Source: JBBDYH01 sp040901795
GTDB taxonomy: Bacteria > Planctomycetota > Planctomycetia > Pirellulales > JALHPA01
DNA: 44,521 nucleotides
Assembly (NCBI GenBank): GCA_040901795.1
Contig: JBBDYH010000020.1
Coordinates: 1-44,521 of the forward strand
Direction: 5' to 3'
Shown: one piece after another, positions 32,202-39,003 of the stretch
Numbering within the stretch: position 1 is the first letter of the stretch
How the letters are laid out: every line of letters starts with the position of its first letter
The notes under the pieces: model-generated
Databases searched by the model: none
What the model was told of the DNA's origin: nothing
Seen by the model: the letters and a program-made list of their open reading frames with translations, nothing else
Program-made: the position numbers and the translations under genes

Positions 32202-32454
32202 ACCCCGGCTTAGCTCGATTGAAGTTACCGACGACACCATCACCGCCCATCTGCTCGATGGCCGCACGATCAGCGTACCGCTCGTCTGGTCCTGGCGACT
32301 GGCAGGCGCCACGGCGAAGCAGCGACAGAACTACCGCATCATCGGCGGTGGCGAAGGTGTCCATTGGCCTGATGTCGATGAGGACATCAGCGTGCGCGGC
32401 ATGCTCGACGGCATTCCTGCCCGGCCACCCAAACACGTGACGAAGCGGTCTTAG
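32182..32454 (+). CDS. DUF2442-family protein
   Basis: The 90-residue protein has the DUF2442 pattern: I-T-A-H-L-L-D-G-R-T-I-S-V-P-L-V-W, W-R-L-A-G-A-T, R-I-I-G-G-G-E-G-V-H-W-P-D-V-D-E-D-I-S-V. DUF2442 proteins commonly pair with DUF4160 proteins in a putative toxin-antitoxin module. The 20-nt overlap with the DUF433 gene and GGGAG 8 nt before ATG 32182 support translational coupling. No DUF4160 or DUF5615 gene is next to it; the next gene, on the other strand, is the lipoate-ligase-like gene. Confidence 0.85.
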   Translation: MSIAASEPRLSSIEVTDDTITAHLLDGRTISVPLVWSWRLAGATAKQRQNYRIIGGGEGVHWPDVDEDISVRGMLDGIPARPPKHVTKRS

Positions 32455-32481
32455 CTGATTTGTCGGAATGGGATGAGCAGA

Positions 32482-33243
32482 TCATCGCAGCCGCAGCCAA
32501 TGATCGGCCGCGAACTTGGATGCCTCAATTGCGACTGACTCGTCAGTGAGGTCAGACTGGGGTGGTTCGAAAGCAAAGTTGTCTCCAAGGTGGACAGATA
32601 AGGCGTTCTTCAAGCGGCGTGCAAAGTCACTGCGATCCAAACGGATGCTGGTGAGATCGTGAATGCCTGGCAGCTCTGGTGCGCATGGCGACCGCTCGAA
32701 AAGGATGCTGCCGTGTTGCAGGACGGCGCCGCGTTGACGTCGCTGAGCGCTGCCCGCGATCTTCCAACCGTAGAGCAACACGTCGCCCGGTGTGCGACGC
32801 TCGAAGCATAAGAACGGCTCTGCGCCATGATCGGGGGCGCCGCATCCTGTTGCATGTGGCGATTGATCGCCGCATGCCAGGAGGTTTGCGTTGAGCCCAT
32901 ACTCCGCCAACACGGCTACGATGGACGTGTGGATGGCGTTGTAAAGCTCGGCGGCCCGGCGGCCGAGCGGATGTTTGGGCGGAAGAATGCAGCTATACGT
33001 CAGCTCGCGATCGTGCAGGATTGCGCCGCCGCCCGTGGCTCGCCGCACAGCCGCGCAATCTGCGCTTGCTGGGTGTTGAGTGCGATCTGCATAACGCTGG
33101 AAGTAGCCGAGCGAAAGAGTGGGCACTTCCCACTCGTAAAAACGCAACACCGGCGGCGCGCCCTCGGCCGCGCGGTGCAGCAGCGCCTCGTCGATCGCCA
33201 TATTCCAACTGCCGCGCGCCGGAGGATCGTGGAGCCAGATCAT
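32482..33243 (-). CDS. Lipoate-protein ligase A family protein
   Basis: The 253-residue protein has the family fold markers N-M-A-I-D-E-A-L-L at the start, R-R-A-T-G-G-G-A-I-L-H (ligand pocket) and the catalytic-Lys segment G-W-K-I-A-G-S-A-Q-R-R. The family attaches or transfers lipoyl or octanoyl groups to carrier domains. Its ATG overlaps the gcvPB TGA (ATGA at 33243-33240), so it is the last gene of the glycine cleavage operon and most likely lipoylates GcvH. Whether it is a ligase, octanoyl transferase or amidotransferase cannot be decided here; biotin ligases share the fold but the Lys context favours lipoate. Confidence 0.85.
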   Translation of the reverse strand: MIWLHDPPARGSWNMAIDEALLHRAAEGAPPVLRFYEWEVPTLSLGYFQRYADRTQHPASADCAAVRRATGGGAILHDRELTYSCILPPKHPLGRRAAELYNAIHTSIVAVLAEYGLNANLLACGDQSPHATGCGAPDHGAEPFLCFERRTPGDVLLYGWKIAGSAQRRQRGAVLQHGSILFERSPCAPELPGIHDLTSIRLDRSDFARRLKNALSVHLGDNFAFEPPQSDLTDESVAIEASKFAADHWLRLR

Positions 33244-34700
33244 GCCGATGGATTGCCTTGCCACTTCATCACCGGCACTCGCGCGGCTTGCACTTCGTCG
33301 GGACGACTAATGGCCGTCGTGTGTGGCGCCTCGCGCAACAGCTCCGGCGATTCTTCCGTAATCCGGAACAGCGTCTCCGCGAAGGCGTCGAGTGTCTCTT
33401 TGCTCTCGGTCTCGGTGGGTTCGATCATCATGGCTTCTTTAACAGTCAGCGGGAAATAGACCGTCGGCGCATGAAAACCGTAGTCGAGCAATCGCTTGGC
33501 CAAATCCATCGCCGATACGCCGCGCTCGGCCTTGAGTTTGGACGCGCTTGCTACGAACTCGTGCAGGCAACGGTCGCCGTGGGGCACCGGCAGGATGTGC
33601 TTTACGCGACTAAGCAAGTAGTTGGCGTTGAGCACGGCGTTCTCGGCAACTTCACGCAGTCCCCGGGGCCCGTACGTGCGGATGTAGCAGTAGGCGCGCA
33701 CCAGCACACCCACGTTGCCAAAGAAGGCTCGTACGCGGCCGATGGACTTCGGCCGATCGTAGGCCAGCCGGTATCGATCGCCGTCGAACTCCACGAGAGG
33801 AGTAGGCAGATAGGGGGCGAGCGCGGCACGCACGGCGATCGGCCCTGCGCCTGGGCCGCCGCCGCCATGCGGACCACTGAACGTCTTGTGGGGGTTGAAG
33901 TGCATCATGTCGGCGCCGAAGTCGCCGGGCCGAGCGATGCCGAGGATCGCGTTCATGTTCGCGCCGTCAAGATAAATCAGCCCGCCAACTCCGTGGACCA
34001 TCTCGGCGATCTCTTTGACCCGCCGCTCGAACAGTCCCAGCGTGCTGGGGTTGGTAATCATAAAGACCGCGACCTGATCATTCAGCTTTGCGCGCAGATC
34101 GTCCAAAGCGACCGATCCCTGCGGCGTACTCTTGACCGTGATCGCGTCGAAGCCGGCCATGGCGGCGCTGGCGGGATTCGTGCCGTGAGCGCTATCCGGG
34201 GCCAGGATTTTGGAGCGGTGTTCACCGCGGTCGCGGAAGTACGCCGCCGCCACCATCAGCGCCGTCAACTCGCCCTGAGCGCCGGCCGCCGGTTGCAGCG
34301 AGACGGCGTCGAGGCCGGCGATCTCGCCGAGAATCCGTTGCATCTCGTAGAGCAACTGCAGCATCCCCTGTAGCGTCTCTTCGGGCTGATACGGGTGCAG
34401 GTCCGCCAAGCCCGGCATGGCCGCCACTTTCTCGTTCCGCTTGGGGTTGTATTTCATCGTACAAGAGCCAAGTGGATAGAAGTGCGTATCGACCGACATG
34501 TTCTGCGTGGAGAGGTTGACAAAGTGCCGCACCAATTCCGGCTCGGTCAACTCCGGCAGCGGTGCAGGCGTGTCGGCAATCGCCCAAGCAGGCAGAAGCG
34601 ACTCGACCGGCGTCTGCACGTCGCCTAGCGGGATGCGCGTCGAGCGGCGGCCCAAGCGCGATTGTTCGAAAAGCAGTTGTGTGGCGCGGATATTACGCAT
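33240..34700 (-). CDS. gcvPB: Glycine dehydrogenase (decarboxylating) subunit 2
   Basis: The 486-residue protein is the PLP-binding half of split P-protein. Key marks are the start M-R-N-I-R-A-T-Q-L-L-F-E-Q, P-L-G-S-C-T-M-K-Y-N-P-K, the N-P-H-K-T-F-S-G-P-H-G-G-G-G-P-G-A-G loop with the Schiff-base Lys, and an N-terminal P-body pattern. It works with GcvPA to decarboxylate glycine and load the aminomethyl group on lipoyl-GcvH. ATG 34700 gives the family-standard start; the frame runs to 34754 over the end of the upstream gene. A perfect AGGAGG lies at 34740-34735 inside that gene, too far for this ATG. It is separated from gcvPA by a two-gene cassette. Confidence 0.93.
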   Translation of the reverse strand: MRNIRATQLLFEQSRLGRRSTRIPLGDVQTPVESLLPAWAIADTPAPLPELTEPELVRHFVNLSTQNMSVDTHFYPLGSCTMKYNPKRNEKVAAMPGLADLHPYQPEETLQGMLQLLYEMQRILGEIAGLDAVSLQPAAGAQGELTALMVAAAYFRDRGEHRSKILAPDSAHGTNPASAAMAGFDAITVKSTPQGSVALDDLRAKLNDQVAVFMITNPSTLGLFERRVKEIAEMVHGVGGLIYLDGANMNAILGIARPGDFGADMMHFNPHKTFSGPHGGGGPGAGPIAVRAALAPYLPTPLVEFDGDRYRLAYDRPKSIGRVRAFFGNVGVLVRAYCYIRTYGPRGLREVAENAVLNANYLLSRVKHILPVPHGDRCLHEFVASASKLKAERGVSAMDLAKRLLDYGFHAPTVYFPLTVKEAMMIEPTETESKETLDAFAETLFRITEESPELLREAPHTTAISRPDEVQAARVPVMKWQGNPSA

Positions 34701-34723
34701 TCGTTTTGTTGCAGGCGCAAGTC

Positions 34724-35239
34724 CTAATGAGCAACCTCCTTGAGGATAGACCATTTCGAGCTTTGTAAGCGGTTCTCCAACCTCTCTTTAGCTTCGTTGG
34801 CTTCTTCCAGCGTGCGGAAGCAGAGTTCTAATTGCTCTTCATCATTCTCATATGCACCTTCATCGAGCATTGCCTGCCAGTATTGCTCATGCCGCGCGCG
34901 TTCGTCCTTTTGATCTGCCGGCTCAATCTTATAGGGGAGTAGGCCAAAGTCATCGGCCTCCGGGACGGTATAGCCAACCGCCGACACAATCTTTTCGCGA
35001 TACGACTTTCCCTCCGCCCGTTCATAGGCCGCCAGAATCAGCTCAATGCGATCCTCGTCGTTCATTCCGCGAAACTTGTCCCAGATCACTTGGATCTGAA
35101 CCAGCCCTGTCAAAAGTGAGTCCTCGATGATCATCGGCTGGCCACGTTGCCTTGGCGCGCGCAACTCACCGGCGAGTGCTTCTACGAATTCGTCGGGCGG
35201 TCGACCGCGGACAGGCGGGCGTGATATATGGCGTGGCAT
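34724..35239 (-). CDS. Acidic protein of unknown function, second gene of a cassette in the gcv operon
   Basis: The 171-residue protein starts with a basic stretch (M-P-R-H-I-S-R-P-P-V-R-G-R-P-P). The middle carries Q-V-I-W-D-K-F-R-G-M-N-D-E-D-R-I-E-L-I-L and A-A-Y-E-R-A-E-G. The C-terminal part is coiled-coil-like and Glu-rich (L-E-E-A-N-E-A-K-E-R-L-E-N-R-L). I do not recognise a family. It lies 10 nt after the HEPN-like gene and 23 nt before gcvPB, so it is probably co-transcribed. The W-D-x-x-x-x-M-N-D-E-D-R pattern may be the partner of the HEPN protein; this is inference. The frame extends to 35320, but ATG 35239 begins the basic stretch and is preferred. Confidence 0.6.
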   Translation of the reverse strand: MPRHISRPPVRGRPPDEFVEALAGELRAPRQRGQPMIIEDSLLTGLVQIQVIWDKFRGMNDEDRIELILAAYERAEGKSYREKIVSAVGYTVPEADDFGLLPYKIEPADQKDERARHEQYWQAMLDEGAYENDEEQLELCFRTLEEANEAKERLENRLQSSKWSILKEVAH

Positions 35240-35249
35240 GGGAATAACT

Positions 35250-35744
35250 TTAAAAAGCCAGGTTGCTGAATAACCAATCGACTGACGCTTGTACTCGTGC
35301 AGCCTCGAAAGGCCATGCACGATTCTTATGGTATCTCAGTGTTTCGCGCCAATACTTGTAAACGTTCGATGCGTTGAAAACGATGCGACTAGCAATCACG
35401 ACGGAATATGGCCTACCCAGGCGTGCGCGTTCATTAACTAGCAACCGGGCCCATCCCTCAATATTATGCAACCCGCCGGACCAAGAGATACCATGAATTG
35501 AGAAGCTCTGTTTCTTTGCACGGTCCAAGTCCGCAAGAGTTATCGACTGTTGCATACGATACCCGATCGTGGAAAAATAGGCAGCCTTAATGATCATCTC
35601 GGCGGCGTAGCCCCAGAAGTAAATCGCGGCCGTCCTTCGGCGAGCTTCGGTAAGTAGTTGAGCGTCGAGATATCGTACCTTAGCGGCTGCCCGAAACCCC
35701 CGGATGCTGTCCGGTTTGCACCGCTCAGGCAATGGTTTCGGCAT
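35250..35744 (-). CDS. HEPN-like protein, first gene of a cassette in the gcv operon
   Basis: The 164-residue protein has a helical core with A-A-I-Y-F-W-G-Y-A-A-E-M-I-I-K-A-A-Y-F (residues 39-57) as in HEPN nucleases or HEPN-type substrate-binding domains. It has a candidate R-x5-H catalytic motif R-E-T-L-R-Y-H (133-139), which fits the R-x4-6-H signature of HEPN ribonucleases. Assignment rests on pattern only. The start is ATG 35744 (TTG 35750 also in frame), 20 nt after the gcvPA stop. Together with the next acidic protein it could form a toxin-antitoxin-like or immune pair. Its presence inside a glycine cleavage operon is unusual. Confidence 0.5.
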   Translation of the reverse strand: MPKPLPERCKPDSIRGFRAAAKVRYLDAQLLTEARRRTAAIYFWGYAAEMIIKAAYFSTIGYRMQQSITLADLDRAKKQSFSIHGISWSGGLHNIEGWARLLVNERARLGRPYSVVIASRIVFNASNVYKYWRETLRYHKNRAWPFEAARVQASVDWLFSNLAF

Positions 35745-35764
35745 TGGCAAACACCATGCTCGGG

Positions 35765-37129
35765 TCAGGGTTGAGCGGTGCGTTCCAATGCCCTAGCCAG
35801 AACCGCGACGACCGCATCTATCTCCGGCCGAGTGCGCCTTTCCGTTACGGTAATGAGCAGGCAGTCGGCCAAGTCCGGATACCAACGCCCCAACGGAATG
35901 CCGGCGAAGTAACCGGCGGCCGCCGCATTGCTCAGCAGGCCTTCCACATCGCCGGCCTTGTCGCGGAGGACAAATTCTTTGAACGTTGGCCGATCGAAGG
36001 CTATCTCGAAGCGGCCTGTTTCCACCAGACGCGACGCGGCGTAATGCGATTTGCGAAGACAGGCGGTTGCCGCTTCGCGCATACCGTCTGGTCCCATCGA
36101 GGCCAGGTACACGGTCGCCCGCAGCGCGAAGAGTCCCTGGTTGGTGCAGATGTTGCTCGTGGCTTTTTCGCGGCGGATGTGCTGCTCGCGGGTTTGCAGC
36201 GTGAGCACCCAGCAGCGCTTTCCGCGGCGATCGACGGTCTGGCCGGCGATGCGGCCGGGCATGCGGCGGACGAACTTCTCGCGGCAAGCCATGATGCCGA
36301 GATAGGGTCCGCCGAACTGCATCGGGGTGCCAAGCGATTGCCCTTCGGCCACCACGATATCAGCGCCGTAATCGCCCGGCCGCTGGAGCAAACCGAGGCT
36401 GATCGGATCGACCGCCACGACGAACATGGCGCCACGGTCATGTGCGATCTTGGCAAGTTCCATCACTTGTTCGATGCAGCCGAAGAAGTTGGGCTGTTGC
36501 ACCAGGACGCAAGCCGTTTCGTCGTTCACCGCCGCAGCTAGATCGTCTGGCAAGATGGTGCCGGCCGGTGCGCCGACAGTGACCAACTCGGCGCCCAGGC
36601 TGGCAAAGTAGGTATTAATGATCTCACGGTACTCAGGATGCACGGTGGCTGCGGTGACAACTCGCCGCCCCCGACCGGTCGCGGCCATCGCCATCAATAC
36701 GGCCTCGGCGGCCGCGCTGCCGCCGTCGTAGAGGCTGGCGTTGCTCACATCCATGCCGGTGAGCTGACAGATGAGCGTCTGATACTCGAAGAACGCCTGC
36801 AAGTTTCCCTGACTCGCTTCCGGCTGGTAGGGTGTATACGACGTGTAGAACTCTCCCCGCGAGGCCACGTAATCGACAATCGACGGGATGAAGTGGTCGT
36901 AGCTGCCGCCGCCGAGAAAGCAGATCTTTTGACCGGCCGCGCTGTTCTTGTCAGCCAGCGACGAGAGGTGATCGAGAAGTTCCAGCTCAGTAAGCGCGGG
37001 CGGAATATTCAAGTCGCGACGAAATCGAACATCGGCGGGAATTGGTGCGAAAAGATCGTCGATTGACGAGACCCCGATCGCCTCGAGCATTGCCCGCTGA
37101 TCTTCGGGAGTGTTTGAAATGTATGCCAT
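35765..37129 (-). CDS. gcvPA: Glycine dehydrogenase (decarboxylating) subunit 1
   Basis: The 454-residue protein is the other half of split P-protein. Family marks are the start Y-I-S-N-T-P-E-D-Q-R-A-M-L, F-L-G-G-G-S-Y-D-H-F-I-P, S-Y-T-P-Y-Q-P-E-A-S-Q-G, Y-D-G-G-S-A-A-A-E-A, and the conserved G-G-P-Y-L-G-I near the middle. With GcvPB it forms the active P-protein. ATG 37129 is preceded by four TCGTCCT-type heptamers and one further 7-nt unit, with no clear ribosome-binding site. It follows gcvH with a 90-nt gap and precedes the inserted HEPN-like cassette. Confidence 0.93.
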   Translation of the reverse strand: MAYISNTPEDQRAMLEAIGVSSIDDLFAPIPADVRFRRDLNIPPALTELELLDHLSSLADKNSAAGQKICFLGGGSYDHFIPSIVDYVASRGEFYTSYTPYQPEASQGNLQAFFEYQTLICQLTGMDVSNASLYDGGSAAAEAVLMAMAATGRGRRVVTAATVHPEYREIINTYFASLGAELVTVGAPAGTILPDDLAAAVNDETACVLVQQPNFFGCIEQVMELAKIAHDRGAMFVVAVDPISLGLLQRPGDYGADIVVAEGQSLGTPMQFGGPYLGIMACREKFVRRMPGRIAGQTVDRRGKRCWVLTLQTREQHIRREKATSNICTNQGLFALRATVYLASMGPDGMREAATACLRKSHYAASRLVETGRFEIAFDRPTFKEFVLRDKAGDVEGLLSNAAAAGYFAGIPLGRWYPDLADCLLITVTERRTRPEIDAVVAVLARALERTAQP

Positions 37130-37136
37130 CGTGATT

Positions 37137-37164
37137 AGGACGAAGGACGAAGGACAAAGGACGC
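37137..37164 (-). repeat. Heptamer tract TCGTCCT upstream of gcvPA
   Basis: On the minus strand: GCGTCCT, TTGTCCT, TCGTCCT, TCGTCCT (37164-37137), then AATCACG and ATG 37129. The start codon is exactly in register with the 7-nt period. Confidence 0.85.
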
Positions 37165-37219
37165 GATAACCACACCGGCGCGAACGGATCTTTCGTCCTG
37201 CTTCCCTTCGACTTCGTAC

Positions 37220-37621
37220 CTAGTGTTGTTCCTCAGCGCACTGTCGCTGGTATGCCTGGTAGTCGAGCAGGTTTCTCAAACTCTCTTCGCTCGACAGCTT
37301 GACCTTGACCAGCCAGCCCGCGCCGTAGGGATCGGCGTTGAGGGTTTCGAGCTTGTTCGGCAGGGCGTCGTTGACAGCCATCACGTCGCCGTCGACGGGA
37401 CTGTACAAGTCGCTGACCGCCTTCACCGACTCGATCTCGCCGAACGCATCGCCGGCTTTCAGCTTGCGGCCGACCTGCGGAAGCTGCATGTAGACCAGAT
37501 CAGTGAGCGCCTCGACGGCGAACGACGAGATGCCGACTGTGGCCACCCGCTGGCCTTGGGCATCGTTTTCCAGGTGGACCCATTCATGGGTCTTGGCGTA
37601 GAGGAGGTTTTCGGGGGACAC
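37220..37621 (-). CDS. gcvH: Glycine cleavage system H protein
   Basis: The 133-residue protein is the lipoyl carrier of the system. It has the H-protein pattern L-Y-A-K-T-H-E-W-V, V-G-I-S-S-F-A and the lipoylation site G-E-I-E-S-V-K-A-V-S-D (Lys67), followed by S-P-V-D-G and N-A-D-P-Y-G-A-G-W-L. Length matches the family. It shuttles the aminomethyl group from P-protein to T-protein and reacts with lipoamide dehydrogenase, whose gene is not in this window. The start codon is GTG 37621; heptamers and an inverted-repeat element fill the 106-nt spacer after gcvT, leaving no clear Shine-Dalgarno sequence. The lipoate-ligase-like gene at the operon end probably acts on it. Confidence 0.95.
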   Translation of the reverse strand: MSPENLLYAKTHEWVHLENDAQGQRVATVGISSFAVEALTDLVYMQLPQVGRKLKAGDAFGEIESVKAVSDLYSPVDGDVMAVNDALPNKLETLNADPYGAGWLVKVKLSSEESLRNLLDYQAYQRQCAEEQH

Positions 37622-37729
37622 GGGGAGGGTTCGGAGTTCGGGGTGCAGGTTGGAGTTCAGCCTTCAGGCTGTGCGGACAAGCTAAAGCTTGAGCTCCAGC
37701 TCAGGGTTCGGAGTTCATCGTTCAGCGTT
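37622..37729 (-). repeat. Inverted-repeat element plus heptamers between gcvT and gcvH
   Basis: On the minus strand, heptamer-like DNA (37729-37702) is followed by the inverted repeat (37700-37649, with AAGCTTTAGCTTG and AACTCCAAC). Then come CTGCACC, CCGAACT, CCGAACC, CTCCCC and GTG 37621. Order and orientation match 7997-8097. A 14-mer near its end, catcgttcagcgtt (37718-37731 plus strand), also occurs at 28007-28020. Confidence 0.85.
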
Positions 37730-38873
37730 ACTTCTTCGTTTCTCGGCGGTAGAAGGGGAGTTTGACGACTCGGGCGGGTTCGGCGCTCCCGCGCACGTCG
37801 ATGGATAATTCGGTTCCCACCGCAGCATGCCTACGGTCGACGTAGCCCATTGCAATTGGTTTATTGAGTGTGGGCGAGAACGTGCCGCTGGTGACCTCGC
37901 CCACCGTTTCGCCGCCAGTGAGGATCGCGTGATGCTCGCGTGGCACACGTTTGCCCGAGAGCTCCAATCCGACGCGGATGCGCTGGGGCGACATCTGCTG
38001 CATTTTGCAAAGCGCTTCGCGCCCGGGAAACGTCCGGCCTTCCAGATCGACAGCGAAGTCCAGCCCCGCCTGCAACGGCGTGATCTCTTCGCTGAGCTCA
38101 TGGCCATAGAGGGGCATGGCGGCTTCGAGCCGTAGCGTATCGCGGCAGCCCAAACCACAGGGCATCGCACCGAGTGACTTTGCAGCATCCAGCACCTGTT
38201 GCCAGAACTCGGTCGCCGCTTCCGAGGGAAGCATCACTTCGAAACCGTCTTCGCCGGTATAGCCGGTACGGCTAACGATTGCCGAGTGTCCATCAATCGC
38301 GGTTCGCCGGCAGTGGTAGTACTTTAGGGTGCTGATGTCGCCCTTCACCATCGGCTCAAGCACTTCGACCGCGCGTGGGCCTTGGACCGCGATCATCGCC
38401 AACTCATCGGTCGCGTCGTGCAACTCGACTTTGGAGCTGTCACAAAGCAGCGCCTCAATCCAGCAGATAATCTTCGCGCGGTTGCTGGCGTTGACCACCA
38501 TCAGGTAGGACGTTCCGCTGTCGCTCGCCGCCTGGTCGCCGCGTGATTCAGGCGGCAAGCGGTAAACCAGTACATCGTCCAGGATGCCGCCGACGTCATT
38601 GGTCGCCAGCGCGTACCGCACCTGGCCGGGCGACATATCGGTCACGCGGCGGGTCACCAGCGAATTCAGAAACGCCTCGGCGCCGGATCCGGTGAAGACC
38701 AACCGGCCCATGTGCGAGACATCGAACAGACCAAGCGCGCTGCGCGTGGCATTGTGCTCGGCAACAATGGAGCCGTAATGCACTGGCATCGACCAGCCGG
38801 CGAAATCGACAAGCCGTCCGCCGTGCTCAGCGTGCCAATCGTGGAGCGGTGTTTGTTGCAGGGTCGCCGTCAT
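37728..38873 (-). CDS. gcvT: Glycine cleavage system T protein (aminomethyltransferase)
   Basis: The 381-residue protein transfers the aminomethyl carbon from GcvH to tetrahydrofolate. Family motifs are L-H-D-W-H-A-E-H-G-G-R-L-V-D-F-A-G-W-S-M-P, G-L-F-D-V-S-H-M-G, R-T-G-Y-T-G-E-D-G-F-E-V and a C-terminal R-V-G-L-E-L. ATG 38873 is the start: it begins the family N-terminus, and a promoter (38907-38934) lies just upstream, excluding the longer frame up to 39173. The predicted leader is only about 27 nt, so a glycine riboswitch cannot lie ahead of this operon. It is the first gene of the operon. Confidence 0.95.
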   Translation of the reverse strand: MTATLQQTPLHDWHAEHGGRLVDFAGWSMPVHYGSIVAEHNATRSALGLFDVSHMGRLVFTGSGAEAFLNSLVTRRVTDMSPGQVRYALATNDVGGILDDVLVYRLPPESRGDQAASDSGTSYLMVVNASNRAKIICWIEALLCDSSKVELHDATDELAMIAVQGPRAVEVLEPMVKGDISTLKYYHCRRTAIDGHSAIVSRTGYTGEDGFEVMLPSEAATEFWQQVLDAAKSLGAMPCGLGCRDTLRLEAAMPLYGHELSEEITPLQAGLDFAVDLEGRTFPGREALCKMQQMSPQRIRVGLELSGKRVPREHHAILTGGETVGEVTSGTFSPTLNKPIAMGYVDRRHAAVGTELSIDVRGSAEPARVVKLPFYRRETKK

Positions 38874-38906
38874 GGTTCGCCAGCCTTGAGGATGAAACGC
38901 TAGGGT

Positions 38907-38934
38907 ATTGTAGCGGTTTCGATCAATCGTCCAA
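38907..38934 (-). promoter_or_regulatory. Promoter of the glycine cleavage operon
   Basis: On the minus strand TTGGAC (38934-38929) and TACAAT (38912-38907) are 16 nt apart. The transcript start falls near 38900, about 27 nt before the gcvT ATG. Confidence 0.6.
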
Positions 38935-39003
38935 GGTCCAAGCGAGAACCGAATCCGCAGGTCGCTCTGACGTTGAGCCTGGGACGCCGGACGTCGGCCG
39001 CGG

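Noticed and set aside
38874..38900. Glycine riboswitch before gcvT
   Set aside because: The predicted leader is only about 27 nt, too short for a glycine aptamer, and no aptamer-like sequence is seen.
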